Assembly: GCF_019343475.1 (NCBI RefSeq) | Contig: NZ_CP072453.1 | Coordinates: 992,001-1,056,000 of the forward strand | DNA length: 64,000 nt | Source of the DNA: Providencia sp. R33 | GTDB lineage: Bacteria; Pseudomonadota; Gammaproteobacteria; Enterobacterales; Enterobacteriaceae | Direction of reading: 5' to 3' | Part shown: positions 18,354 through 28,321 of the stretch, one piece after another | Position numbering within the stretch: the stretch's first letter is position 1 | How the letters are laid out: every line of letters begins with the position of its first letter | Position numbers and translations under genes: made by a program | The notes under the pieces: generated by a model | Seen by the model: only the letters and a program-made list of their open reading frames with translations | Database searches by the model: none | What the model was told of the DNA's origin: nothing

Positions 18354-20645
18354 TTAAATTTTACACGCGCCGCCTTCACAATCGGAATCTGCTGACTCAA
18401 CAACTTCTTCCAGATCGCCCTGAACATCTTCCGCGCCATCGCGGGTGTTATGGTAGTAAAGTGTTTTCACACCAAACTTATAGGCGAGCAATAAATCTTT
18501 TAGCAATTGGTTCATTGGTACTTTGCCGCTCTCGAAACGAGTTGGGTCATAGTTTGTGTTTGCAGAAATCGACTGGTCGATAAATTTCTGCATAATACCA
18601 ACGAGTTGCAGGTAGCCGTTGATAGATGGCATTTGCCATAACAGTTCATAAGCCCCTTTCAGGTTTTCGTAATCTGGTACTACTTGGCGTAAGATGCCGT
18701 CTTTTGATGCTTTAATACTGATGTAGCCACGCGGTGGCTCAATGCCATTGGTTGCGTTAGAAATCTGTGATGATGTCTCAGAAGGCATCAAAGCAGACAG
18801 TGTTGAGTTACGCAGACCATAAGTCTGAATATCTTTACGCAGCGCTTCCCAATCGTAATGCAGTGGTTCATTGGTTAACTTATCGAGTTCTTTTTTATAG
18901 GTATCGATAGGTAATACGCCTTGTGAATAGGTCGTTTCATTGAACCACGGGCAAGCACCTTGCTCTTTCGCTAAATCGTTTGATGCTTTTAACAGGTAAT
19001 ACTGAATAGCTTCAAAGGTCTTGTGCGTTAAATTATTTGCGCTACCGTCTGAATAGCGAACACCGTGTTTTGCTAAGTAATAGGCATAGTTAATCACACC
19101 AATACCTAATGTACGGCGACCCATAGAGCCTTGTTTAGCTGCAATAATTGGGTAGTCTTGGTAGTCGAGTAGGGCATCCAATGCGCGAACTGCTAGGATG
19201 GCTAACTCTTCTAATTCATCAAGGCTATCAATCGCACCTAAGTTAAATGCAGACAGTGTACATAATGCAATTTCGCCTTCTTCATCATTGATATTATTCA
19301 ATGGTTTAGTTGGCAGCGCGATTTCTAAACACAGATTAGATTGACGGACAGGGGCAACCTGCGGGTCAAATGGGCTGTGTGTATTACAGTGGTCAACGTT
19401 TTGAATGTAAATTCGGCCTGTTGACGCACGCTCTTGCATCATTAATGAGAACAACTCAACCGCTTTAACGCTGGATTTACGGATGGTCTCATCTTGCTCA
19501 TATTGCACATATAAACGTTCGAATTCATCTTGGTCTGCAAAGAATGCATCATACAGACCTGGGACATCTGAAGGGCTGAATAGGGTGATGTCTTGGTTCT
19601 TAATCAAACGTTCGTACATCAATTTATTCAATTGCACGCCGTAATCCATATGGCGAACACGGTTACCTTCAACCCCACGGTTGTTTTTCAGGACTAACAG
19701 GCTTTCAACTTCAAGGTGCCAAATTGGGTAAAATAAGGTTGCAGCACCACCACGGACACCACCTTGAGAGCAAGATTTAACCGCAGTCTGGAAGTGTTTG
19801 TAGAACGGAATACAGCCAGTGTGGAAAGCTTCACCACCACGAATAGGGCTACCTAATGCACGGATACGGCCCGCATTCACGCCAATTCCAGCACGCTGAG
19901 AAACGTATTTAACAATCGCACTTGATGTCGCATTGATGGAATCAAGGCTGTCACCACACTCAATCAGGACACAAGAGCTGAACTGACGAGTCGGTGTACG
20001 TACCCCCGCCATAATAGGCGTAGGTAAAGAAATTTTGAATGTTGAAACCGCATCGTAGAAACGGCGAATATAGTCTAAACGAGTTTCTTTCGGATAATGG
20101 GAGAATAGGCAAGCCGCGACTAAAATGTAGAGGAATTGCGCGCTTTCGTAGATTTCGCCTGTTACACGGTTTTGAACTAAATATTTCCCTTCAAGTTGTT
20201 TAACTGCGGCATAGGAGAATGTCATATCACGGCTATGATCAATGAATGAATCCATTTCATTCAGCTCAGCTTCGCTATAATCTTCCAGAAGATGCTTGTC
20301 ATACTTGCCCATTTCAACAAGGCGTTTTACGTGCTTGTAGAGTGCTGGTGGTTCAAATTGACCATAGGCTTTTTTGCGCAGGTTAAAAATAGCAAGGCGT
20401 GCAGCAAGGTATTGGTAATCAGGGGTATCACCAGTGATCAAATCCGCCGCAGCTTTGATCATGGTTTCATGGATATCAGAGGTCTTGATGCCGTTATAGA
20501 ACTGAATCTGAGAACGTAACTCTACTTGCGAAACAGAGACATTACGAAGACCTTCTGCCGCCCAAGTAATAACTTTATGGATTTTATCAAGCTCAATAGG
20601 CTCCTGATGTCCATCACGTTTCGTGACGAGTAGACTTTGATTCAT
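18354..20645 (-). CDS. nrdA: Class Ia ribonucleotide reductase alpha subunit NrdA
   Basis: The catalytic subunit that reduces ribonucleoside diphosphates. The 763 residues start MNQSLLVTKRDG with the ATP-cone domain (about 5-95). Active-site stretches follow: RQFSSCVLIECGDS, NQ.DHCNTH-type VDHCNTHSPFDP, RQSNLCLEIALPTKP and the dimetal-independent radical path region. The C-terminal swinging-arm Cys pair lies in DCEGGACKI. I chose ATG 20645; an upstream GTG in frame adds four residues not found in the family. The leader holds NrdR-like boxes, a promoter and a terminator-like hairpin. Confidence 0.97.
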   Translation of the reverse strand: MNQSLLVTKRDGHQEPIELDKIHKVITWAAEGLRNVSVSQVELRSQIQFYNGIKTSDIHETMIKAAADLITGDTPDYQYLAARLAIFNLRKKAYGQFEPPALYKHVKRLVEMGKYDKHLLEDYSEAELNEMDSFIDHSRDMTFSYAAVKQLEGKYLVQNRVTGEIYESAQFLYILVAACLFSHYPKETRLDYIRRFYDAVSTFKISLPTPIMAGVRTPTRQFSSCVLIECGDSLDSINATSSAIVKYVSQRAGIGVNAGRIRALGSPIRGGEAFHTGCIPFYKHFQTAVKSCSQGGVRGGAATLFYPIWHLEVESLLVLKNNRGVEGNRVRHMDYGVQLNKLMYERLIKNQDITLFSPSDVPGLYDAFFADQDEFERLYVQYEQDETIRKSSVKAVELFSLMMQERASTGRIYIQNVDHCNTHSPFDPQVAPVRQSNLCLEIALPTKPLNNINDEEGEIALCTLSAFNLGAIDSLDELEELAILAVRALDALLDYQDYPIIAAKQGSMGRRTLGIGVINYAYYLAKHGVRYSDGSANNLTHKTFEAIQYYLLKASNDLAKEQGACPWFNETTYSQGVLPIDTYKKELDKLTNEPLHYDWEALRKDIQTYGLRNSTLSALMPSETSSQISNATNGIEPPRGYISIKASKDGILRQVVPDYENLKGAYELLWQMPSINGYLQLVGIMQKFIDQSISANTNYDPTRFESGKVPMNQLLKDLLLAYKFGVKTLYYHNTRDGAEDVQGDLEEVVESADSDCEGGACKI

Positions 20646-20690
20646 GAATGTATACACCTCTAAATATTGCGATAGTAATATATTTCAACA

Positions 20691-20722
20691 TAAAAAAGTC
20701 TCATGAAGTACATCATGAGACT
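20691..20722 (-). terminator. Terminator-like hairpin in the nrdA leader (possible attenuator)
   Basis: On the minus strand a 10-bp perfect stem (AGTCTCATGA/TCATGAGACT) with a 6-nt loop is followed by six T residues, about 50 bp before the nrdA start. It could end ubiG transcripts or attenuate nrdA transcription, depending on where nrdA transcription begins. Confidence 0.65.
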
Positions 20723-20734
20723 AGTATGGTTACT

Positions 20735-20791
20735 TTTAGCTAACTACTATATATAGTAGTTAGCTAAAGGTCTTATAACAAGATAATGTTA
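20735..20791 (-). promoter_or_regulatory. Tandem NrdR-like boxes, one inside a 34-bp perfect palindrome
   Basis: The palindrome 20735-20768 has the core CTATATATAG, a full match to the NrdR core CWATATATWG. A second core, CAAGATAATG at 20779-20788, matches eight of ten positions. Their centres are 32 bp apart, the three-helical-turn spacing typical of NrdR box pairs. Confidence 0.65.
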
Positions 20792-20808
20792 ATATGCGAT
20801 TTTATCAA
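20780..20808 (-). promoter_or_regulatory. Candidate sigma-70 promoter of nrdA
   Basis: TTGATA (20808-20803) and TATCTT (20785-20780) are 17 bp apart on the minus strand and overlap the distal NrdR-like box. This would place both leader hairpins inside the transcript. Confidence 0.4.
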
Positions 20809-20829
20809 GTGAACAAATTAGAAGATTCT

Positions 20830-20850
20830 TGTGGATAACTGGTTGGATAA
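20830..20850 (-). promoter_or_regulatory. DnaA boxes upstream of nrdA
   Basis: TTATCCACA at 20838-20830 is a perfect DnaA box on the minus strand. TTATCCAAC at 20850-20842 is a weaker second copy. E. coli nrdAB is likewise controlled through DnaA boxes in its promoter region. Confidence 0.6.
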
Positions 20851-21002
20851 GAAAAGTGATCATGTCGGTAAGCTGCATGGTAAAAGGGACTAATAAAAAA
20901 AAGGCTTCCGACATGATGACTAAAATAAATTTTGTAAATTGCGATCGTTTGCTGGTTTCTTAAACGTACTGCTTGCGATTTATTCTTTTCGTGATTACTT
21001 AA

Positions 21003-21725
21003 CTACTCACTAATTGTATGGAGCATATAATTCACATCGACATTTGGCCCCAGCCAGAACTTATCTGTGATTGGGTTGTAATGTAACCCCGTGATATGCT
21101 TATCTTTTAGTGGTGTTCCGTCAACCCAACCGATTAATTCAGAAGGGCGAATAAACTTATTCACATCATGTGTACCTTTCGGCACCATCTTCATGACATA
21201 CTCAGCGGCAACGACGGCCATCAGCCATGCTTTTTTGTTGCGATTGATGGTAGAGAAAATCACATGACCACCCGGTTTAACTAATTTTGCACATGCTCTC
21301 ACAACAGACTGTGGATCAGGAACGTGCTCTAACATTTCCATACAAGTGACGATGTCATAAGCATGAGGGTGTTTATCGGCGTGCTGTTCAACGGTTTCTT
21401 GAACATATTCAACAGGGATACCAGATTCGAGGGAGTGTAAGCGAGCGACCATCAGCGGGTCTGCGCCCATATCAAGACCCGTAACTTCTGCACCTTCACG
21501 CGCCATGCTTTCAGACAAAATACCGCCGCCACAACCGACATCAAGAATTTTTTTACCAAAAATACCCTCGACACGTTGCATGATATAACCAAGGCGTAAT
21601 GGGTTAATACGGTGCAAGGGGGCAAATTCCCCTTCTAAATCCCACCAACGTGATGCAATGGATTCAAATTTCTCGATTTCTTGTTTATCGACATTCAAGT
21701 ATGTTGGTGTTTGGGTATCACTCAT
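21003..21725 (-). CDS. ubiG: Ubiquinone biosynthesis O-methyltransferase UbiG
   Basis: A SAM-dependent methyltransferase that carries out both O-methylations of ubiquinone synthesis. The 240 residues have EKFESIASRWWDLEGEF near the N-terminus, motif I LDVGCGGGILSESMA, the TCMEMLEHVPDP segment, and the C-terminal GLHYNPITDKFWLGPNVDVN typical of UbiG. I chose ATG 21725 (MSDTQTP) because AGGAG lies just upstream; a longer frame to 21812 is not family-like. It is divergent from gyrA, as in E. coli. Confidence 0.96.
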   Translation of the reverse strand: MSDTQTPTYLNVDKQEIEKFESIASRWWDLEGEFAPLHRINPLRLGYIMQRVEGIFGKKILDVGCGGGILSESMAREGAEVTGLDMGADPLMVARLHSLESGIPVEYVQETVEQHADKHPHAYDIVTCMEMLEHVPDPQSVVRACAKLVKPGGHVIFSTINRNKKAWLMAVVAAEYVMKMVPKGTHDVNKFIRPSELIGWVDGTPLKDKHITGLHYNPITDKFWLGPNVDVNYMLHTISE

Positions 21726-22010
21726 TGATAAAACTCCTATTTTAACCCTATAACCGTTATTGCCTATTATGATGATACGAATTAGGCGCGGTGATAGGTG
21801 CCCGTCAATCATTGATGGTCATAATCTAGACAATAATGCACTTAAGGCAGTTATTAATGAATAATCCCACAAGTTTCGGACACATAAACTTAATTTTCCG
21901 CTATTATACATAGCTTGAAAGACAAATACCCGTCTCTTATTTTTATTAAATTGGCGAATTGTGGTATAGTTCTACTCTTTGAATCCGAAGTTATGAGGGA
22001 CAGTGGTTCC

Positions 22011-24611
22011 ATGAGCGAGATTGCCAGAGAAATCACCCCAGTCAATATCGAAGAAGAGCTGAAAAGCTCGTATTTGGATTACGCAATGTCCGTTATCGTC
22101 GGCCGTGCGCTTCCAGATGTTCGAGATGGACTGAAGCCAGTACACCGTAGAGTACTCTTTGCGATGAATGTATTGGGAAATGATTGGAATAAACCCTATA
22201 AAAAATCTGCCCGTATAGTCGGGGACGTTATCGGTAAATACCATCCACATGGTGATATCGCTGTTTACGAGACAATTGTTCGTCTTGCTCAGCCTTTCTC
22301 TATGCGTTACATGCTGGTAGATGGTCAGGGGAACTTTGGTTCGGTTGACGGGGACTCCGCAGCCGCAATGCGTTATACGGAAATCCGTATGGCGAAAATT
22401 GCCCATGAGTTACTGGCGGATCTTGAAAAAGAAACCGTAGATTTCGTTCCAAACTATGATGGTACAGAGCAAATTCCTGAAGTCATGCCAACGAGAATCC
22501 CTAACCTATTGGTTAATGGGTCATCAGGTATCGCTGTCGGGATGGCAACCAATATTCCGCCTCACAACTTAGGCGAAGTCATTAATGGTTGTCTTGCCTA
22601 TATAGATGACGAAGATATTAGCATTGAAGGCTTAATGGAGCACATTCCTGGGCCAGATTTCCCAACTGCAGCTATTATTAATGGCCGCCGTGGTATTATC
22701 GACGCGTATAAAACCGGTCGTGGTAAGGTATATATCCGTGCCAGTGCCGAAGTGGAAGTCGATGAAAAAAATGGTCGCGAAACCATTATTGTCAGCGAAA
22801 TTCCTTATCAGGTGAATAAAGCGCGCCTGATTGAAAAAATTGCTGAATTAGTTAAAGAAAAACGTGTTGAAGGTATCAGTGCATTACGTGACGAGTCCGA
22901 TAAAGACGGTATGCGTATTGTGATTGAAATCAAACGCGATGCGGTGGGTGAGGTTGTTCTGAATAACCTATATTCATTGACTCAACTGCAAGTGTCTTTC
23001 GGTATCAATATGGTTGCTTTACACCAAGGCCAACCAAAAATCTTAAACCTGAAAGATATTATCGCTGCCTTCGTTCGTCACCGTCGTGAAGTGGTGACTC
23101 GCCGTACGATTTTCGAACTGCGTAAAGCTCGTGACCGTGCGCACATCCTTGAAGCATTAGCCATTGCACTGGCTAACATTGATCCAATTATTGAATTAAT
23201 CCGTAAAGCACCTACGCCAGCTGAAGCAAAAGCAGGGCTGATTGCACGCTCTTGGGATTTAGGCAATGTGGCCGCAATGCTTGAACGTGCAGGTGATGAT
23301 GCGGCGCGTCCGGAGTGGCTTGAAGACCAATTTGGTGTCCATGACGGTCAATACTTCCTGACTGAACAACAAGCACAAGCTATCCTTGATTTACGTCTGC
23401 AAAAATTAACTGGTCTTGAGCACGAGAAATTACTGGAAGAGTATCGTGAGCTGTTAGTGCAAATTGAAGCACTGCTGTTTATCTTAAGAAGCCCAGAGCG
23501 CTTAATGGAAGTGATCCGCGAAGAGTTAGAAATTATTCGTAGCACTTACAATGATCCACGTCGCACTGAAATCACTGAAAACACCGCTGACATCAATATT
23601 GAAGATCTTATCAATCAAGAAGATGTTGTTGTGACTTTATCTCACCAAGGTTATGTGAAGTATCAGCCTCTGACGGATTACGAAGCACAACGTCGAGGTG
23701 GTAAAGGTAAGTCAGCGGCACGGACGAAAGACGAAGACTTTATTGAGCGTTTATTAGTCGCCAATACTCACGATACCATTTTGTGTTTCTCAAGCCGCGG
23801 TCGTTTGTATTGGATGAAAGTGTATCAATTACCGGAAGCGAGCCGTGGTGCACGTGGTCGCCCTATCGTTAACTTACTGCCACTGGAACCAAATGAGCGT
23901 ATTACCGCTATTTTACCAGTACGTGAGTACGAAGAGGGCTACACCGTCTTTATGGCTACTGCGAGCGGTACGGTGAAGAAAACGCCTCTACAAGATTTCA
24001 GCCGTCCAAGAAGTGCCGGTATTATTGCCGTGAACCTCAACGAAGGCGATGAATTGATTGGTGTTGATTTAACCAATGGTTCTAACGAAGTCATGCTGTT
24101 CTCTGCTCAAGGTAAAGTGGTTCGCTTTGCTGAAGATGCTGTGCGTGCAATGGGCCGTACTGCAACGGGCGTTCGGGGTATTAAATTAATGGACGACGAT
24201 AAAGTTGTTTCTTTAATTATCCCACGCGGTGAAGGGCACATCTTAACCGTGACTGAAAATGGTTATGGTAAGCGTACTGAAGAAGCAGAATACCCAACAA
24301 AATCTCGTGCAACTCAAGGGGTTATCTCCATTAAAGTGAGTGAGCGTAACGGGAGCGTTGTGGGCGCAATTCAAGTTGATGACACTGACCAAATCATGAT
24401 GATCACCGATGCGGGAACGTTAGTTCGCACACGTGTTTCTGAAGTGAGCGTTGTAGGCCGTAATACACAAGGTGTTACCTTGATTAGAACGGCTGAAGAC
24501 GAAAAAGTGGTTGGATTGCAGCGTGTTGCTGAAACTGAAGATGATGAAAATGCAGATGAAAGCACCGACGAAAATGGTGCTGATGATGCAAATATCAATG
24601 ATCAAGAATAA
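22011..24611 (+). CDS. gyrA: DNA gyrase subunit A (GyrA), with Ile at position 83
   Basis: The subunit that cleaves and rejoins DNA in the A2B2 gyrase. The 866 residues show the breakage-reunion domain with active-site Tyr122 (AMRYTEIRM), the GyrA-box QRRGGKGK, C-terminal beta-pinwheel repeats and an acidic tail. In the quinolone-resistance region the sequence is GKYHPHGDIAVYETIVR. Position 83, Ser in susceptible enterobacteria, is Ile (ATC at 22257-22259), one base from AGC. Position 87 is Glu, which is ordinary in Proteeae. ATG 22011 gives the standard MSEIAREITPVNIEEE start. A terminator follows. Confidence 0.98.
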   Translation: MSEIAREITPVNIEEELKSSYLDYAMSVIVGRALPDVRDGLKPVHRRVLFAMNVLGNDWNKPYKKSARIVGDVIGKYHPHGDIAVYETIVRLAQPFSMRYMLVDGQGNFGSVDGDSAAAMRYTEIRMAKIAHELLADLEKETVDFVPNYDGTEQIPEVMPTRIPNLLVNGSSGIAVGMATNIPPHNLGEVINGCLAYIDDEDISIEGLMEHIPGPDFPTAAIINGRRGIIDAYKTGRGKVYIRASAEVEVDEKNGRETIIVSEIPYQVNKARLIEKIAELVKEKRVEGISALRDESDKDGMRIVIEIKRDAVGEVVLNNLYSLTQLQVSFGINMVALHQGQPKILNLKDIIAAFVRHRREVVTRRTIFELRKARDRAHILEALAIALANIDPIIELIRKAPTPAEAKAGLIARSWDLGNVAAMLERAGDDAARPEWLEDQFGVHDGQYFLTEQQAQAILDLRLQKLTGLEHEKLLEEYRELLVQIEALLFILRSPERLMEVIREELEIIRSTYNDPRRTEITENTADINIEDLINQEDVVVTLSHQGYVKYQPLTDYEAQRRGGKGKSAARTKDEDFIERLLVANTHDTILCFSSRGRLYWMKVYQLPEASRGARGRPIVNLLPLEPNERITAILPVREYEEGYTVFMATASGTVKKTPLQDFSRPRSAGIIAVNLNEGDELIGVDLTNGSNEVMLFSAQGKVVRFAEDAVRAMGRTATGVRGIKLMDDDKVVSLIIPRGEGHILTVTENGYGKRTEEAEYPTKSRATQGVISIKVSERNGSVVGAIQVDDTDQIMMITDAGTLVRTRVSEVSVVGRNTQGVTLIRTAEDEKVVGLQRVAETEDDENADESTDENGADDANINDQE

Positions 24612-24631
24612 ACAACGCGTTTAACTGACAT

Positions 24632-24666
24632 AACGGGCAGCTCAGAGATGGCTGCCCGTTTTATTT
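24632..24666 (+). terminator. Rho-independent terminator of gyrA
   Basis: AACGGGCAGC and GCTGCCCGTT form a 10-bp stem followed by TTATTT. Confidence 0.8.
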
Positions 24667-24768
24667 CTCTCTTTGGTTATTCATTTTAACCCTTTTCATG
24701 TTTATCGTTTTTTAATATTGTAATCGAGTATAATTAGCTGTTGTGATAACGCATAATTAGGAAGGCAC

Positions 24769-27618
24769 TTGAGATATTTACCCTCGTTTAAAACATCATT
24801 GAGATTGTCCCGGGATCTTTTTCGTATCCTCGGCTTGATGTTATGGGGTATGGGTGCCTTTATTACACTATTTTTTCTCTATTCTCAATTTAACGAATAC
24901 AAATCTGATATTCGCCAGCAATTCCATTCAGGGTTTGAAAGCTTACAATCCTATATTCAACAAACGGGTGAAACGCTACAAGCCATTCAATCTATGACTG
25001 AGCAGCATAGGGTTAGACTGGATGAGTATAAAAAATCACGTGAAGATGAACCCGAGTTTATGTCATTACCTGGTTCAGCAAATTACTCTTTCTATAAACT
25101 AACGCTAAACTCTGATTGTGATTATTTTCAATACCGCTCCCAGCGGTATTTGCTTGCTTTTGAACAGCTAAACTATTTTTGGAAAGATAGTATTGCCGCC
25201 CCTCAAGGGTTGAACCACGTTTTTTTAATTGGTTCCCAAAGTTATTGCTTAGTTGATTATCCAATTCGGTCGATGGTTTCTGATATTGAAGTGCTTAAGA
25301 AGGTTGGCTATGAAAGTGCGCGTGCTTATCAAAGCCTAAAACTTCAAGGTAAAGAACGGAATATCTATACAATTGTACATGGTGCACAACCTGATAATGG
25401 CCAGATTTATTTGATTCAACCGATACAAAATACAGGGGCTGTGACAGGGTTTATCGGTATTGAGCGTACCATCAATTTAAATCAATTTAATATCAGCAAA
25501 GATAAATCTATCGAAATCATGGTGGCAAACTCTAATAATCAGCCTGTTTTATACTCGTTAGCAGAGGGAAACCCGAAAAGCTCTGCATTATTGACGATTA
25601 CGGAGCCTTCGTTCTTTGGCTTTAACTCTGATTATTCAAAACTTATTTTTAAAAAACGGTTGTTACCTGCACAAATAACAGTTTTCTTTTCAATTTCAAC
25701 GTCAGAGATTTTATCTAACCTAGAAAGCACCATATTCTACGGCACAATGCTGAATATTTTTACTGCGGTTTTATTGTTTTTCTTGATTTGGCTACTTGAA
25801 AGAAAAATGTTAGAACCCGCCGCAAATACGGCTATCCGTTTAGAAGAACACGAACAGTTTAATCATAAAATTGTCGCATCTGCACCTGTTGGAATTATCA
25901 TTTTAAGGTTAATTGACGGTGGGAACATACTGAGTAACGAACTTGCTCACGATTACTTTAGGCTGCTTAACGATGATGACAAACAGCGAGTTCTGACGAT
26001 TATTCGCCAAAAAACCAGTAATTATATCGATGTCGTCACGAAGAACGGAACCCATTTACAAATCAGCTTCGTAAACTCTCGTTATCAAAATGAAGACGTT
26101 GCAATTTGTGTATTAATAGACATCAGTATTCGTGTGCAAATGGAGAAATCATTACAAGATGTCGCGGATGCGGCAGAGCAGGCCAACCATGCAAAATCGA
26201 TGTTCTTAGCAACAGTGAGCCATGAATTAAGAACGCCGCTATATGGGATCATTGGGAATATTGAGTTATTGCAGCGCTATGAATTATCAGAAAAAGCCAT
26301 GCGCTTAGTCTCTACGATGGATAACTCATCCGCCTTACTGCTGCAAATTATCAGTGATATTTTAGATTTTTCAAAAATTGAGTCAAAACAACTGAAAATT
26401 GAAAACAAGCTTTTCAATTGCCGTGAAGTTTTTGCTTTTGTTTTAGCTAATTACCTGCCGCTAGTGTCGAAAAAAAGGATTTCACTGTATTCATATATTG
26501 AGCCTGACATTCCTGACTTGATATCAAATGACTCTGTGCGCTTACAGCAAGTTGTCTCTAATATTGTGAACAACAGTATTAAATTTACCCATTCTGGTTT
26601 TGTTTTACTCCATGTTTGGAAAGATAATAATTATTTAAAAATTGAAATTCGCGATTCGGGAATTGGCATGACACATGCGGTTGTTATGCAATTGTTTGAC
26701 CCATTTTTCCAAGTTTATGACCAGAATAATACAGGGCATAAAGGAACAGGGTTAGGCTTGGCTATCTGTGAGAAACTGATAAACCTGATGGATGGGGATA
26801 TTGAAGTAAGTTCTCAGCATGGTCTTGGAAGTTCCTTTACCATACGTATTCCATTGTATGGGCAAGAATATATTCAAAAAAATGTCCCTGAGTATCGCGC
26901 AAATTATCAAATTGCCATATCGTGCAAAAATGCATTTTTGATGAGCTTTTTATCACGCTTACTCAAGCATGCTGAATTTACCGTCGTAGCGGGAAATGAT
27001 ATTGATATGGATAGGGTTTATGACCTGCTCATCACTGATTTTACAGATAAAGTTGAAGTGCAAAGTAGCGACCAAATAAGGCTTTCAAGCTTTTATGCAG
27101 GGGAGTTTTATTCTTCTGGACCACATGAATGGATTTATAATACATATCAGTTGGATCAGTTACCGGTGCTTATCGATAAATGGTTAGTTAAAGTTGCAGA
27201 AGAAAATGTGAAGAATCAAAATAATCATGGGATTATTGAGGCTGATAGTCGTTTAGGTGAATATCATGTTTTGATTGTTGATGACCATCCAATTAACCGT
27301 ATGTTATTGAGTGAGCAACTTGCCAGTATTGGCTTTAGTACAGGTACTGCAATTGATGGTATTGATGCACTTAAGTATTTAAAAAATAACCGTGCAGATA
27401 TTGTTTTATCGGATGTGAATATGCCAAATATGGATGGATACCTGTTGGCTCAGGAGTTGCGACGTTTAGGGGAAACATTACCAATTATTGCATTGACCGC
27501 AAACGCAATGGCAGAAGAAAAACAACGTTGTATTGATGCAGGGATGAATGACTGCTTATCTAAGCCAACAACCATTGCAATTTTACGTGAAACACTGACA
27601 CAATTTTGCACGAAATAA
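24769..27618 (+). CDS. rcsC: Hybrid sensor histidine kinase RcsC
   Basis: The inner-membrane kinase of the Rcs envelope-stress phosphorelay. The 949 residues have two membrane segments (about 18-40 and 319-344) around a periplasmic domain. The dimerisation H-box ATVSHELRTPLYG carries the phospho-His at 485, and the ATPase segment has GTGLGLAICEKL. An RcsC-specific linker follows, and a C-terminal receiver domain has the phospho-Asp at 882 (DIVLSDVNMPNMDGY). Translation starts at TTG 24769 behind a strong AGGAAGG; the following RYLPSFKTSLR matches the E. coli start. It is convergent with rcsB. Confidence 0.96.
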   Translation: MRYLPSFKTSLRLSRDLFRILGLMLWGMGAFITLFFLYSQFNEYKSDIRQQFHSGFESLQSYIQQTGETLQAIQSMTEQHRVRLDEYKKSREDEPEFMSLPGSANYSFYKLTLNSDCDYFQYRSQRYLLAFEQLNYFWKDSIAAPQGLNHVFLIGSQSYCLVDYPIRSMVSDIEVLKKVGYESARAYQSLKLQGKERNIYTIVHGAQPDNGQIYLIQPIQNTGAVTGFIGIERTINLNQFNISKDKSIEIMVANSNNQPVLYSLAEGNPKSSALLTITEPSFFGFNSDYSKLIFKKRLLPAQITVFFSISTSEILSNLESTIFYGTMLNIFTAVLLFFLIWLLERKMLEPAANTAIRLEEHEQFNHKIVASAPVGIIILRLIDGGNILSNELAHDYFRLLNDDDKQRVLTIIRQKTSNYIDVVTKNGTHLQISFVNSRYQNEDVAICVLIDISIRVQMEKSLQDVADAAEQANHAKSMFLATVSHELRTPLYGIIGNIELLQRYELSEKAMRLVSTMDNSSALLLQIISDILDFSKIESKQLKIENKLFNCREVFAFVLANYLPLVSKKRISLYSYIEPDIPDLISNDSVRLQQVVSNIVNNSIKFTHSGFVLLHVWKDNNYLKIEIRDSGIGMTHAVVMQLFDPFFQVYDQNNTGHKGTGLGLAICEKLINLMDGDIEVSSQHGLGSSFTIRIPLYGQEYIQKNVPEYRANYQIAISCKNAFLMSFLSRLLKHAEFTVVAGNDIDMDRVYDLLITDFTDKVEVQSSDQIRLSSFYAGEFYSSGPHEWIYNTYQLDQLPVLIDKWLVKVAEENVKNQNNHGIIEADSRLGEYHVLIVDDHPINRMLLSEQLASIGFSTGTAIDGIDALKYLKNNRADIVLSDVNMPNMDGYLLAQELRRLGETLPIIALTANAMAEEKQRCIDAGMNDCLSKPTTIAILRETLTQFCTK

Positions 27619-27623
27619 AAAAT

Positions 27624-27645
27624 AAAAACCCGCAGTCGGGTTTTT
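27624..27645. terminator. Bidirectional terminator between rcsC and rcsB
   Basis: AAAAACCCG and CGGGTTTTT flank a 4-nt loop, giving A/T tracts suited to termination from both sides. Confidence 0.8.
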
Positions 27646-27669
27646 ATCGTTTAGATAGGATGATAATCA

Positions 27670-28320
27670 TTACTCAGAAGGTGAATTATCAATACTCACC
27701 GATGAAAGATAATTGAGTAGTGCGATATCATTTTCTACGCCCAATTTCAGCATTGCCGATTTTTTCTGGCTACTGATTGTTTTAATACTACGATTCAATT
27801 TTTTAGCAATTTCGGTTACCAAAAAACCTTCTGCAAATAAGCGTAAAACTTCACTTTCTTTCGGTGACAAACGTTTGTCACCATAGCCACTTGCATTAAC
27901 TTTTTCGAGTAATTTGCTAACGCTTTCTGGTGTGAATTTTTTACCTTTTTGTAAAGCCGCAAGCGCTTTTGGTAAATCTGCTGGTGCACCTTGTTTTAAA
28001 ACAATACCTTCAATATCCAGCTCAAGGATAGCACTTAAGATTGCAGGGTTATTGTTCATGGTCAGAACAATAACTGAAAGGTCTGGATAGTGGCGTTTAA
28101 TGTATTTTATTAATGTAATACCATCGCCATACTTATCACCAGGCATAGATAAGTCAGTAACTAGAACGTCAGCATTTAAGCGCGCCAAATTATTAATCAA
28201 AGAGGTCGAATCTTCAAACTCACCGACGATATTCACCCATTCGATCTGCTCAAGTGATTTTCGAATACCGAAAAGAACAATAGGATGATCATCGGCAACA
28301 ATGACATTTAGGTTATTCAT
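27670..28320 (-). CDS. rcsB: Response regulator RcsB
   Basis: A NarL/FixJ-type regulator that receives phosphate from RcsD and controls capsule, motility and envelope genes. The 216 residues equal the E. coli length. The receiver has DDHPIVLFGIR and phospho-Asp56 in VLVTDLSMPG. The LuxR-type helix-turn-helix has LSPKESEVLRLFAEGFLV and RSIKTISSQKKSAM. The start is 1 bp after the rcsD stop, so the two genes are cotranscribed. In E. coli an additional rcsB promoter lies inside rcsD; none was verified here. Confidence 0.97.
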   Translation of the reverse strand: MNNLNVIVADDHPIVLFGIRKSLEQIEWVNIVGEFEDSTSLINNLARLNADVLVTDLSMPGDKYGDGITLIKYIKRHYPDLSVIVLTMNNNPAILSAILELDIEGIVLKQGAPADLPKALAALQKGKKFTPESVSKLLEKVNASGYGDKRLSPKESEVLRLFAEGFLVTEIAKKLNRSIKTISSQKKSAMLKLGVENDIALLNYLSSVSIDNSPSE

Positions 28321-28321
28321 A

